Assembly: GCA_035296565.1 (NCBI GenBank)
Contig: DATHAQ010000058.1
Location: 1 to 64,000, forward strand
Reading direction: 5' to 3'
DNA: 64,000 bases
Source: JACCZR01 sp035296565
Lineage (GTDB): Bacteria; Actinomycetota; Thermoleophilia; Solirubrobacterales; Thermoleophilaceae
Translations under genes and position numbers: made by a program
Notes under the pieces: generated by a model
Told to the model about the DNA's origin: nothing
What the model saw: the letters and a program-made list of their open reading frames with translations, nothing else
The model's database searches: none
Part shown: in pieces, positions 51,549-60,091 of the stretch
Layout: the number at the start of each line of letters is the position of its first letter
Numbering within the stretch: position 1 is the stretch's first letter

Positions 51549-52004
51549 GTGGCCAAGACCTGGGTTCTCACCGGCTCGCCCGACAACTTCGAGGCCACCC
51601 GGGAGCGCGGCTTCCGGCTGATCGGCGTGAAGGAGCGCAAGCGGGCGGCGGCCGAGCGGATCGAGGTGGGCGACGAGATCGTCCTCTACCTGACCCAGAC
51701 CCAGGCCTTCGCCGGGATCATCCGCGTGACCTCGGAGATGTTCGAGGACCGCGAGAAGGTGTGGCCGGGGAAGCCGGGCAAGCGCGACGAGTACCCCTGG
51801 CGCTTCCAGACCGAGCCCGTGCTGGCGCTCGACGAGGAGACCTTCGTGCCGGCGGAGGACATCGCGCTCGAGCTCGAGCACGTCCGCAAGTGGCCGGCAG
51901 AGCACTGGAAGCTGGCGTTCCAGGGCCAGCTGCGCACGGTCTCGGAGGCCGACGCGAAGCTGCTCGGCGAGCGGCTGCGGGCCGCCGCGCCGGCGGCCGC
52001 CTAG
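51549..52004 (+). CDS. EVE-domain protein
   Basis: A 151-aa PUA-like fold protein of the EVE family, which binds modified nucleic-acid bases. It has WVLTGSPDNFEATRERGF, GVKERKRAAAERIEVGDEIV, YLTQTQAFAGIIRVTSEM and YPWRFQTEPVLAL. GTG start with a short untranslated region. It is the first of a three-gene run with DUF2203 and a membrane protein. Its nucleic-acid target is unknown. Confidence 0.83.
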   Translation: MAKTWVLTGSPDNFEATRERGFRLIGVKERKRAAAERIEVGDEIVLYLTQTQAFAGIIRVTSEMFEDREKVWPGKPGKRDEYPWRFQTEPVLALDEETFVPAEDIALELEHVRKWPAEHWKLAFQGQLRTVSEADAKLLGERLRAAAPAAA

Positions 52005-52010
52005 TGCACC

Positions 52011-52397
52011 GTGCGCCACTCGCACCACTACACCCTGCAGGAGGCCAACGAGGCCATCGCCTGGGTCGAGGACTGCCTGCAACGCCTGCGCGAGGCCAAG
52101 TCGAACCTCGGCGACAAGGAGGCTCGGGACGCCCTGGCCGAGGCCACCCCCACCAACGGAGGCGGCGAGCCCGGCAAGGTGGTCTCCGAGGCCTTCCTGG
52201 ATCTGCGCACGGCGCTCATCGACCTGCGCGAGCGCGACATCGTGCTGCGCGACCTCGATCGGGGGCTCGTGGACTTCCCCTCGATCAGCGGCGAGGAGGA
52301 GATCTACCTCTGCTGGGAGGAGGGAGAGCCCGAGATCGGCTTCTGGCACGACCTGGAGACCGGCTTCGCCGGACGGCGTCCGCTCGACGATGGCTAG
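52011..52397 (+). CDS. DUF2203-family protein
   Basis: A 128-aa protein matching DUF2203: it begins YTLQEANEAIAWVEDCLQRL and ends in the characteristic SGEEEIYLCWEEGEPEIGFWHDLETGFAGRRPL, cut here to its landmarks IYLCW, EIGFWH and GRRPL. Function unknown. GTG start 6 nt after the EVE gene; overlaps the membrane gene by 8 nt. Confidence 0.82.
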   Translation: MRHSHHYTLQEANEAIAWVEDCLQRLREAKSNLGDKEARDALAEATPTNGGGEPGKVVSEAFLDLRTALIDLRERDIVLRDLDRGLVDFPSISGEEEIYLCWEEGEPEIGFWHDLETGFAGRRPLDDG

Positions 52398-52803
52398 GCG
52401 GCTCCGCGAGGCGCTCGGGCAGCTGAGCCTCGAGCTGCGCACCGCGGCCGCGGCCGCGGTGCTGCTGGTGGCGAGCACCTTCGGCCCCTTCTCGTGGATC
52501 GAGGCGGCCATCGTCCTGACCGGACTGAGCGTGCTGTTCCTGCTGTGGCAGCGGGGAACCGGCAAGACCTTCCGCCTGCCCGAGGGCGACGGGACGCTCG
52601 TCGCGGTCGCGGGCGGCTGGGCCGGTCTCCTCATCGTGATCCGGCTGCTCGACCGCCCACTGGGCCAGAACCTGCTCGCCCTGGCCTGCGCGGCGCTCCT
52701 CGTCGCCGCGGGCGCCCGCGAGCGGGCGCGGCGCCGCGAGCCGCCCGAGGACGCCGAGCACCCGGTCGATCCGGCCGACGCGCCCACGACTCCGATTCGC
52801 TGA
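52390..52803 (+). CDS. Small integral membrane protein
   Basis: A 137-aa protein with three or four hydrophobic segments (about residues 16-34, 37-53, 68-84 and 89-107) and a charged Pro/Asp-rich tail. It starts with ATG 8 nt before the end of the DUF2203 gene. No family recognised. Confidence 0.68.
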   Translation: MARRLREALGQLSLELRTAAAAAVLLVASTFGPFSWIEAAIVLTGLSVLFLLWQRGTGKTFRLPEGDGTLVAVAGGWAGLLIVIRLLDRPLGQNLLALACAALLVAAGARERARRREPPEDAEHPVDPADAPTTPIR

Positions 52804-52858
52804 CATCTGCCGGTTTTCGTCGTAATCTGGTCGCGCTGCCGCACTCGAGAGGAGCCCC

Positions 52859-53425
52859 ATGGAGTCACACGCGGCCGAGCACGGCCACGTCCTGAGTCTT
52901 CAGAACCGCATGCGCATCGAGCGCGCCCGCAAGTGGGTGGCCAACCACCCGGTCCGCGCGCTGCTGGGCTACATCGCCTTCGTGATCATCGTCGGGGGCC
53001 TCCTCTACTCGGTCCTGGAGTCAGATGCCGACTGGTTCGACGGCATGTGGTGGGCGATAGTCACGGCCTCGACGGTGGGCTACGGCGACATCTCTCCCGA
53101 GGAGGTGGAGGGTCGCCTCCTGGCGGGCTGGATCATCCTGTCGGGCATCGCCACCACCGCCCTGCTGACCGGCCTCCTGGCGGGCTGGGTCATGAGCGCC
53201 AAGCTGGAGGACCACCTCGGAACGCCCGATCTGGACGACGACTTCGATCACATGATCGGCCAGCTTCAAGCGCTCAAGCGCCGGTACGAGCAGGACGAGA
53301 GCGCCGACGACGCCATCGCCGACGCCGCCCGGGCGGCCTACGCGGAGTGGCAGATCCAGCCGAACGGCGAACGCTGCGACAGGGCGATGGGAACGCTCGC
53401 CGAAGCTCTGAAGCACGACTACTAG
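52859..53425 (+). CDS. Two-helix potassium channel
   Basis: A 188-aa ion channel of the Ion_trans_2 type. TM1 is residues 33-54, the pore helix and selectivity filter follow with TVGYGD at 72-77, and TM2 is residues 88-109. The cytoplasmic C-terminal part (residues 112-188) is helical and has no RCK domain. It would assemble as a tetramer. GAGAGGAG ribosome site before the ATG. It heads a module with DUF1190, ATP-grasp and DUF350 genes. Confidence 0.88.
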   Translation: MESHAAEHGHVLSLQNRMRIERARKWVANHPVRALLGYIAFVIIVGGLLYSVLESDADWFDGMWWAIVTASTVGYGDISPEEVEGRLLAGWIILSGIATTALLTGLLAGWVMSAKLEDHLGTPDLDDDFDHMIGQLQALKRRYEQDESADDAIADAARAAYAEWQIQPNGERCDRAMGTLAEALKHDY

Positions 53426-53436
53426 AAAGGGACGGC

Positions 53437-53784
53437 TTGAAGCGATCCAAAGCTGTGAACCTCGGCCTAGTGGCCGGCTTCGCGACCGCGTTCAGCGGCT
53501 GCGCAGACGACACGGCCTACTGCGTCGACCAGAACGACCAGGTGGTCGAGAACGAGTTCTGCGGCGACGAGTACTCCGGGGGCGACGACAGCCACTACTG
53601 GTTCTACGGCGCCGCCGCCGTTGGCGGGTCGAAGGCGATCAGGCGGGGAACCAGGCTCGCGGGCGGCAGCAAGATCCGCTCCACCAACAAAGCCGCCATA
53701 GCCTCGCGCGGCGGCTTTGGCTCGAGCGGCGGCTCGACCTCCGGGGTCGGACGCCCGTCGGGCTCCTCCTCCTCCGGGAGCTGA
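53437..53784 (+). CDS. DUF1190-like (YgiB/YjfM-like) lipoprotein
   Basis: A 115-aa protein. Starts with TTG at 53437 (LKRSKAVNLGLVAGFATAFS), then a cysteine in SGC fitting a lipobox. The mature part has further cysteines (AYCVDQ, EFCGDE) and a Gly/Ser-rich C-terminus, as in the YgiB family. In E. coli ygiB and yjfM lie next to glutathionylspermidine-synthase-like genes (ygiC, yjfC), exactly as here. Its TGA overlaps the apparent CTG start of that gene. Confidence 0.72.
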   Translation: MKRSKAVNLGLVAGFATAFSGCADDTAYCVDQNDQVVENEFCGDEYSGGDDSHYWFYGAAAVGGSKAIRRGTRLAGGSKIRSTNKAAIASRGGFGSSGGSTSGVGRPSGSSSSGS

Positions 53785-54974
53785 GGATCGAGCGACTTCC
53801 CGCTGAGCCCCGAGAGGGCTGGCCGGCGATCATCGAGGAGCAGGGCCTCATCTACTGGCGCACCGACCTGCCCGACGGCGGCCAGATCTCCTACTGGAAC
53901 GAGGAGGCGTACTACGCCTTCTCGTCCACCGAGGTCTACGAGCTCGAGGCCGAGGTTCGCGTGCTGATGGACATGCTCATCGAGGCCGGCGACTACATCA
54001 TCGAGCACAACCTGTTCTCGAAGATGGGGATCCCGGGCTGGGCGGTGCCCCGGATCAAGGAGACGTGGGAATCCGAGCCGCCGATGCTCTACGGCCGCTT
54101 CGACTTCGCCTACGGGCCCGACGGCGCCAAGCTGCTCGAGTACAACGCCGACACCCCCACCGCCCTGCTCGAGACCGCGGTGCAGTGGCACTGGGTGCAG
54201 GATGTGTTCGGCCCCGGCGGCGACCAGTGGAACAGCGTCCACGAGGCCCTGGTCCAGCGCTGGCGAGACCTCAACGAGAACGACCGCCTGCCCGGACAGT
54301 GGGTGCACATGCTGCACACCACCGCCGAGGGCTCGGGCGAGGACTTCATGACGATCGGCTACATGGCCGCCACGGCACACGAGGCCGGCATCCGCGTCGA
54401 GCTCATGCCGATCGAGAACCTGGGCTACAGCGAGGACCAGGGCTTCCTCGACATGGAGGGGCGTTACGTCCGCACCGCCTTCAAGCTCTATCCCTGGGAG
54501 TGGATCGTCCACGAGCAGTTCGCCGAGGCCGCGCTGGAGCGCATGGGCGAGGAGCCGGGCCAGACCACCTGGATCGAGCCGATCTGGAAGATGCTCTGGT
54601 CCAACAAGGGGATCCTGCCGGTGCTCTGGGAGCTCTACCCCGAGCACGAGACACTCCTGCCCGCCTGGTTCGAGGGCGACGAGCCCAAGGGCCTCGAGTC
54701 CTACGTGCGCAAGCCGCTCCTGGCCCGTGAGGGCGCGGACTCGGTGGCGGTGGTCCACGGCAAGGTCGCCGAGAAAGGGCCGGCGCAGGGCTACGGCGGG
54801 GAGGGATTCGTGGTCCAGCAGTACGCCGACCTGGGCCGGTACGAGGGCGGGGTCCGCCCAGTGCTCGGCCTCTGGACGGTGGACATGGAGCCCGTCGGCT
54901 GCGGAGTACGCGAGCAGCACGGGCTGATAACCGACAACACGTCGCGCTTCACGCCGCACGTGATCGCCGACTGA
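53781..54974 (+). CDS. Glutathionylspermidine synthase-like ATP-grasp (YgiC/YjfC family), apparent CTG start
   Basis: A 397-aa C-N ligase of the YgiC/YjfC group. Blocks include EGWPAIIEEQGLIYW, YWNEEAYYAFSSTEVYELE, YGRFDFAYGPDGAKLLEYNA, DTPTALLETAVQWHW, WSNKGILPVLWELYP and YVRKPLLAREG. From the CTG at 53781 the protein starts (M)RIERLPAEPREGW, matching the family N-terminus; the next standard start is the ATG at 53961 or GTGs near it, which would delete about 55 conserved residues. CTG overlaps the upstream stop as CTGA. YgiC-type enzymes lack the amidase of true Gsp synthetase; substrate unknown. Confidence 0.88.
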   Translation: MRIERLPAEPREGWPAIIEEQGLIYWRTDLPDGGQISYWNEEAYYAFSSTEVYELEAEVRVLMDMLIEAGDYIIEHNLFSKMGIPGWAVPRIKETWESEPPMLYGRFDFAYGPDGAKLLEYNADTPTALLETAVQWHWVQDVFGPGGDQWNSVHEALVQRWRDLNENDRLPGQWVHMLHTTAEGSGEDFMTIGYMAATAHEAGIRVELMPIENLGYSEDQGFLDMEGRYVRTAFKLYPWEWIVHEQFAEAALERMGEEPGQTTWIEPIWKMLWSNKGILPVLWELYPEHETLLPAWFEGDEPKGLESYVRKPLLAREGADSVAVVHGKVAEKGPAQGYGGEGFVVQQYADLGRYEGGVRPVLGLWTVDMEPVGCGVREQHGLITDNTSRFTPHVIAD

Positions 54975-54996
54975 ACGTCCAACGAGAGGAGCGCAA

Positions 54997-55416
54997 ATGG
55001 AAGATTCGACTATCGAGCTGGTGGGACAGGTACTCGCCTACTCGGGCGTGGGCCTGGCCATACTCGTGGCGGGCTTCTTCGTGATCGACGCCCTGACCCC
55101 GGGAAAGCTGGGCAAGCAGCTGATGGACGGCAACCCCAACGCCTCCGTGCTGGTGGGCGCCACCCTGGCCTCGCTGGGCCTCGTGCTCTGGTTCGCCATC
55201 TTCTTCACCGGCGCTGGTTGGGACGGGCTCGACGAGTGCCTGATCTTCGGCGTGGTCGGCGTGGCCGTCCAGGGCATCGGCTTCTTCGTGCTCGACGTGA
55301 TCACGCCCGGCAAGCTAGGCGACGAGCTGATGCAGAACACCTACCACCGGGGCACGACCGTGTCGGCATCGCTGCAGTTCGCGGTCGCGCTGATCGTCAG
55401 CGCGTCGCTGACCTAG
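54997..55416 (+). CDS. DUF350 (YjfL-like) membrane protein
   Basis: A 139-aa protein with four helices formed by two repeats of the DUF350 unit: the first ends in VIDALTPGKLGKQLMDGNP, the second in VLDVITPGKLGDELMQNTY. E. coli yjfL-yjfM-yjfC encodes DUF350, DUF1190 and the Gsp-synthase-like protein, the same three partners found here. GAGAGGAG ribosome site before the ATG. Role unknown, perhaps a membrane anchor or channel partner. Confidence 0.85.
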   Translation: MEDSTIELVGQVLAYSGVGLAILVAGFFVIDALTPGKLGKQLMDGNPNASVLVGATLASLGLVLWFAIFFTGAGWDGLDECLIFGVVGVAVQGIGFFVLDVITPGKLGDELMQNTYHRGTTVSASLQFAVALIVSASLT

Positions 55417-55492
55417 AGCGGCCCGAGCTAGGGCGCCTCGGCCCGAGGGCAGCCGATCGGCGGCAGAGAGTCGTGCGGCCGCGAACGGTGAG

Positions 55493-57103
55493 CTAGGCGG
55501 GCGCCTCCCGTGGCAGGCGTACCCGCGGCAGGTCATCCGCCGGGACCGCGTCCAAGGGGGCGCCCGCGAGCGCGCCGCCGGGGCAGTCCGCGCACTTGAC
55601 CTCGCGCCGGGGGTTGCGCAGCCCGATCAGGCCCAGCAGCCCGCCGCCCGCCACCAGCGCGGCGGCGATACCCATGCCGAAGCGGAACGCGCTCACCGAC
55701 GCGCTGTCGGTCGCCTCGGCGAGCCGCCGACGCACGGCCGGCGGCAGGCCCTGGGCGCGGACCTCGGCGAGCGGCTGGCGTCGGGCCGCCTCCAGCGGCG
55801 CCGCCAAGGCAGGGCGGTCCGCCAGCCGGCCCAGCTGCTCGTCGAGCACCGAGCCGTACTGCGCGGCGACGAGCACGCCCACCCCGGCGACGGCCACCAG
55901 CCCGGCCACGCGCGCGATGGCGTTGTTCACGCCGGAGGCCACCCCAGCGTTGCGCTCGTCGGCGTCGGCCAGCACGGTGGCGGTCAGGGGGGCCACGGTC
56001 ATCGACAGGCCAAGGGCGAAGAGCGCCATCGCGGGCAGCAGATCGGTCAGGTAGCTCACGTCCTCGTCCAGGCGCGTGAACAGCGCGAGCCCCACCGCGG
56101 CCACCAGCGGCCCCGCGCCCATCAACCAGCGCGGACCGAAGCGGTCGGCGAGCGCACCGAAGCGCGCCGAGAGGAAGAACATGACGACGCTCACCGGCAG
56201 CGTGGCGGTGCCCGCTTCCAGAGCGGAGTAGCCCGCGACCTGCTGCAGGAACAGGATCAGGAAGAAGAACAGCAGTCCGAGCCCGCCGTACATGGTCAGC
56301 GTCTGGACGTTCCCGATCGCGAAGTTGCGCCGCTTGAACAGGTCGAGCGGGAGCATCGGCGCGGGCGTCCGCCGCTCGTAGGCGAGGAAGCCCGCGAACA
56401 GCAGCACACCGGCCACCAGCGGGATGAAGACCACCGGGTCGCCGAAGCCCTTCAGCGGCTGCTCGATTAGCCCGTAGGTCATCCCCGCCAGGCCGGCGGC
56501 GCACAGGCCGGCGCCGATCAGGTCGACCTTGCCGCGCTCGGTCCGCTCTGGCCCGCTCATCGTGCGGGTTATCAGGACCAGGGTGAACACCAGCAGCGGC
56601 ACGTTGATGGCGAAGATCCAGCGCCACGAGGCGTTGTCCACGATCTGACCCCCCACCAGCGGGCCCAACACCGCCCCGATGCCCGCCCAGGCGGTCCATG
56701 CGCCGATGGCCCGGCCGCGCTGGTCGGGCGGGAACGTGTTGACGATCACCGCCAGCGCCGCGGGCGTGAGCAGCGCGCCGGCCACGCCCTGCAGGGCCCG
56801 GGCGGCGACGAGCAGCTCGATGGTCGGCGCCACGGCGCACAGCACCGAGGTGACCCCGAAGCCGACGACGCCGGCACCGAAGACGCGCCGCTCGCCGAAG
56901 ACGTCCCCCAGCGAGCCGCCGATCAGCAGCAGCGAGCCGAGCGTGAGCAGGTAGGCGTTGGAGGTCCACTGCTGGCCGGCCAGGCCCCCGCCGAGGTCCC
57001 GCTCGATCGCGGGCAGCGCGACGTTGACGACCGTCGAGTCCACCAGCACGACCGCGGTGGCCAGGATGCAGGCCACCAGCACGGTGCGCTGGTGCTTCGT
57101 CAC
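55493..57103 (-). CDS. MFS transporter, 14-helix EmrB/QacA (DHA2) type
   Basis: A 536-aa drug/proton antiporter-like protein. Family motifs include VVLVDSTVVNVALPAIERDL, QWTSNAYLLTLGSLLLIGGS, GDVFGERR (motif A) and RALQGVAGALLTPAALAVI (motif C region). About fourteen helices are predicted. The C-terminus has an unusual Cys pair (CADC). It probably exports hydrophobic compounds. GTG start. It stands alone, with no regulator next to it. Confidence 0.9.
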   Translation of the reverse strand: MTKHQRTVLVACILATAVVLVDSTVVNVALPAIERDLGGGLAGQQWTSNAYLLTLGSLLLIGGSLGDVFGERRVFGAGVVGFGVTSVLCAVAPTIELLVAARALQGVAGALLTPAALAVIVNTFPPDQRGRAIGAWTAWAGIGAVLGPLVGGQIVDNASWRWIFAINVPLLVFTLVLITRTMSGPERTERGKVDLIGAGLCAAGLAGMTYGLIEQPLKGFGDPVVFIPLVAGVLLFAGFLAYERRTPAPMLPLDLFKRRNFAIGNVQTLTMYGGLGLLFFFLILFLQQVAGYSALEAGTATLPVSVVMFFLSARFGALADRFGPRWLMGAGPLVAAVGLALFTRLDEDVSYLTDLLPAMALFALGLSMTVAPLTATVLADADERNAGVASGVNNAIARVAGLVAVAGVGVLVAAQYGSVLDEQLGRLADRPALAAPLEAARRQPLAEVRAQGLPPAVRRRLAEATDSASVSAFRFGMGIAAALVAGGGLLGLIGLRNPRREVKCADCPGGALAGAPLDAVPADDLPRVRLPREAPA

Positions 57104-57226
57104 CTCAACCTAGCTCGAGGACCGACCTGGGATGCGCCCGGCGACTGCCGAGGACGCAGTCCGCGAAGCCTGCCTGGCAGGTGAGCGGACGAGGACGAAG
57201 GCAGGCGCGGATCCGGCGCCCCCAGG

Positions 57227-58969
57227 TCAGTCCTCGAAGAAGGCGTAGCCGTACTCTCCGCGCTTGTAGGCGAGCTTGGCTATCGCGGTCATCCGCTCGT
57301 CGTCGTTGTGCTCGACCTGGTCGAGCGCCGAGTCGACGCGGCGGCCGGCGCGAGTGCAGAAGGTCTCGGCGATGTAGCGCTCCTGACCCGAGGGCTCCAC
57401 GCCCTGGTTCTCGAGGATGCTCGTCACCCGTGAGAGCACGGCCACCTGGGCGTAGAGGTCGGCCACGGCGTCGGCGAGCCGCTTCTGATGGAACTGACGC
57501 AGCATGATGTCCTTGCCGTGCTCGCGCAGCAGCGACTCGGAGACCGAGCGCAGCCGGCCGACCTGGTCGCCCACACCGCCGGCCAGCGAGGAGAGCTCGT
57601 CGTGGGCCTTGGTCACCTGGTCGGGCCGGACCGCCCGGCCGATGCGCCCGACGGCGTATCCGGCCAGGACGCTGAGCGAGCCGATGGGGTCGCTAAGGCC
57701 CAGGTCGTCCATGCCCTCGAGCTCCTCGCCGAGCCGCTTGAGCCCGCCCAGCGCTATGAACGCCCGCATGACGTCGTTGGCGCCCTCGAAGATCGGGAAG
57801 ATCCGGGTGTCGCGCAGCGCCTTCTCATAGGGCTCGGTGCGCATATAGCCGGCGCCGCCCGCGAGCTGGAGCGCGCGGTTGACCTGGTACCAGAGGAACT
57901 CCGTGCCTGCGACCTTGATGATCGCCGACTCCAGCGAGTAGTCGGGGACGCCCTCGTCGACGAGTCCGGTGGTCAGGTAGCTCATGGACTCCAGGCCGAA
58001 CAGGTAGGAGACCATCCAGCCGATCTTGTCCTGCACCAGCTCGAAGTCGGCCAGGGGCATGCCGAACTGCCGGCGCTCGCGGACGTGGTCGAGGGCCAGG
58101 TTGAGCACGCGCTTCGCCCCGCCGACCGAGCCCGTCCCGAGCGACAGGCGTCCGTTGTTGAGCACGTGCATGGCGATCTTGAAGCCCTCGCCGGGCTCGC
58201 CGAGGACGTTCTCGGGCGGAACTCGGATGCCGTTGAAGTGCAGCTGGCGCAGGTCGTTCCCGCGCAGGCCAAGCGTGTCGAAGCGGTGGCCGACCTCGAA
58301 GCCGTCCATGTCGGCCTCGACGATGAACGCGGTCTGCTTGCCCTCGTCGCCGGTGTTGGCGAAGGTGACGAACACCGAGCCCTTGCTGCCGTTGCCGATG
58401 TAGTGCTTGATGCCGTCCAGGCGCCAGGAGCCGTCGGCCTGGCGCTCCGCGCGCGTCTCCATGCCCTTGACGTCCGAGCCGGCGGTCGGCTCGGTCAGGG
58501 CGAAGCCGGCCAGCTTCTTACCCGAGCAGAGATCCGGCAGATGGCGCTCCTTCTGCTCGTCGGAGCCGAACAGGACGATGCCCTTCATCCCGATCGACTG
58601 GTGCACGCCCATCACCACCGAGAGAGTCGCATCGATCTGGGCGAACTCCTCCGATACACGGCAGTACCCGGTCTGCGACAAGCCCTGGCCGCCGTACTCC
58701 TGGGGCACGTAGAGGCCCAACAGCCCGCGCTCGCCCATCTCGCGGACCGTCTTGTCGCCCACCCAGCCCTTGTCCTCGACCTCGTTGACGTCGTAGGGCA
58801 CCTCGCGCACCGACTTGCACAGGGCCCGGATCCGATCCTGCTCCTCGGCCTCCGGCGTCGGGAAAGGGAAGATGAGGTCCTCGTGTATCTCGCCGAGGAA
58901 CAGCGACTTCGCGAACGAGGAGACGCTCTCCTCCTCGCGCGGCTTCTGGGCGGTGGCTGCCGCCTCCAC
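57227..58969 (-). CDS. Long acyl-CoA dehydrogenase (VLCAD/ACAD9-like)
   Basis: A 580-aa FAD enzyme. The core has FALTEPTAGSDVKGMETRAE, GLRGNDLRQLHFNGIRVP, GERRQFG-type RERRQFGMPLADFELVQ and the catalytic glutamate in IFPIFEGANDVMRAF. The extra 180 C-terminal residues (LLREHGKDIMLRQFHQKRLA) match the membrane-associated very-long-chain group. GTG start shares a base with the citrate synthase stop, so the two genes form an operon. Confidence 0.93.
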   Translation of the reverse strand: MEAAATAQKPREEESVSSFAKSLFLGEIHEDLIFPFPTPEAEEQDRIRALCKSVREVPYDVNEVEDKGWVGDKTVREMGERGLLGLYVPQEYGGQGLSQTGYCRVSEEFAQIDATLSVVMGVHQSIGMKGIVLFGSDEQKERHLPDLCSGKKLAGFALTEPTAGSDVKGMETRAERQADGSWRLDGIKHYIGNGSKGSVFVTFANTGDEGKQTAFIVEADMDGFEVGHRFDTLGLRGNDLRQLHFNGIRVPPENVLGEPGEGFKIAMHVLNNGRLSLGTGSVGGAKRVLNLALDHVRERRQFGMPLADFELVQDKIGWMVSYLFGLESMSYLTTGLVDEGVPDYSLESAIIKVAGTEFLWYQVNRALQLAGGAGYMRTEPYEKALRDTRIFPIFEGANDVMRAFIALGGLKRLGEELEGMDDLGLSDPIGSLSVLAGYAVGRIGRAVRPDQVTKAHDELSSLAGGVGDQVGRLRSVSESLLREHGKDIMLRQFHQKRLADAVADLYAQVAVLSRVTSILENQGVEPSGQERYIAETFCTRAGRRVDSALDQVEHNDDERMTAIAKLAYKRGEYGYAFFED

Positions 58970-60069
58970 TAGGCGCCCGCCCCGTTGAGCGAGTCGGTAT
59001 TGCGCGCCTCGGGCCCGACATACCTCGCCGAGGGGCGGATCAGCTTTGCCTCCCGCTTCTGCTCGAGGATGTGCGCGGCCCAGCCTCCCACCCGCGCGCA
59101 GGAGAAGAGCGGGGTGAACAGCTCGGGCGGCACGTGGGCGAAGTCAAGCACGACCGCCGACCAGAACTCCACGTTGGTGGCCAGCACGCGGTCGGGCTTG
59201 CGGGCCCTGAGCTCGGCCAGGGCCGCCTCCTCGAGGCGCTCGGCGGCCTCGAGCCGCGGGGCGTCGATCTCCTGCGCCGTGCGTCGCAGCACGCGGGCGC
59301 GCGGGTCCTCCGCGCGGTAGACGCGGTGGCCGAAGCCCATGAGCCGCTCGCCGCGGTCGAGCAGGTCCTTCACGTAGCGCTCGGCGTCGCCCTCGCGCTC
59401 CACCCCGTCGAGCATGTGCAGCACACGTGAGGGGGCGCCTCCGTGCAGGGGGCCGCTGAGGGCGCCCACCGCGCCGCTGAGCGCCGCGGCCACGTCGGCC
59501 CCGGTGGAGGTGATCACGCGGGCGGTGAAGGTGGAGGCGTTCATGCCGTGCTCGGCGGCGGAGATCCAGTAGGCATCGATCGCCTTGACGTGGCGCGGGT
59601 CGGCCTCGCCCCGCCAGCGGATCAGGAAGCGCTCGGGGATCGACGTGGCCCTGTCGACCTCGCGCTGGGGGACGGGCGGGTGACCAATGCCGCGCGCCGA
59701 CTGGGCCACGAACGAGAGCGCCATCACGGACACGCGCGCGAGGTCCGCGCGCGCCTCCTCGTCGGAGATGTCGATCACCTGCTCGAGGCCCCACTCGGGG
59801 GCGAGCATCGCCAGGGCCGCCTGGAGGTCTGTGCGCGGATCGCCCGTGCGCACCGAGAGTGCGTGCGGCTCGGCGGGCGGCAGCCCGGGATCGAACGAGC
59901 CGTCCACGAGCAGGCCCCAGACCTTCTCGAAGGGCACTTGGCCGACGAGGTCCTCGATGTCGACGCCGCGGTAGCGCAGGGCGCCGCCCTTCTTGTCGGG
60001 CTCCGCTATCGACGTCCGAAAGGCGACTACTCCCTCGAGGCCGGAGGGAGCTTCGATTACCTCGGCCAT
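58969..60069 (-). CDS. Citrate synthase, second type
   Basis: A 366-aa citrate or 2-methylcitrate synthase family protein. Catalytic residues are visible as the first His in SAAEHGMNASTFTARV, the second in RLMGFGHRVYRAEDPRAR and Asp in VVLDFAHVPPELFTPLF. The N-terminus GGALRYRGVDIEDL is typical. It condenses oxaloacetate with acetyl-CoA (or propionyl-CoA). Coupled to a long-chain acyl-CoA dehydrogenase, so it may use the acyl-CoA released by beta-oxidation. The ATG at 60069 lies 8 nt after a TATTCT box. Confidence 0.92.
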   Translation of the reverse strand: MAEVIEAPSGLEGVVAFRTSIAEPDKKGGALRYRGVDIEDLVGQVPFEKVWGLLVDGSFDPGLPPAEPHALSVRTGDPRTDLQAALAMLAPEWGLEQVIDISDEEARADLARVSVMALSFVAQSARGIGHPPVPQREVDRATSIPERFLIRWRGEADPRHVKAIDAYWISAAEHGMNASTFTARVITSTGADVAAALSGAVGALSGPLHGGAPSRVLHMLDGVEREGDAERYVKDLLDRGERLMGFGHRVYRAEDPRARVLRRTAQEIDAPRLEAAERLEEAALAELRARKPDRVLATNVEFWSAVVLDFAHVPPELFTPLFSCARVGGWAAHILEQKREAKLIRPSARYVGPEARNTDSLNGAGA

Positions 60070-60077
60070 GGCCTGTG

Positions 60078-60085
60078 AGAATACT
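60078..60085. promoter_or_regulatory. Interlocked divergent -10 boxes
   Basis: In a 22-nt gap, the minus strand reads TATTCT (60083-60078), 8 nt before the ATG at 60069, and the plus strand reads AATACT (60080-60085), 6 nt before the GTG at 60092. The boxes overlap by 4 bp. Confidence 0.48.
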
Positions 60086-60091
60086 TGCGCG

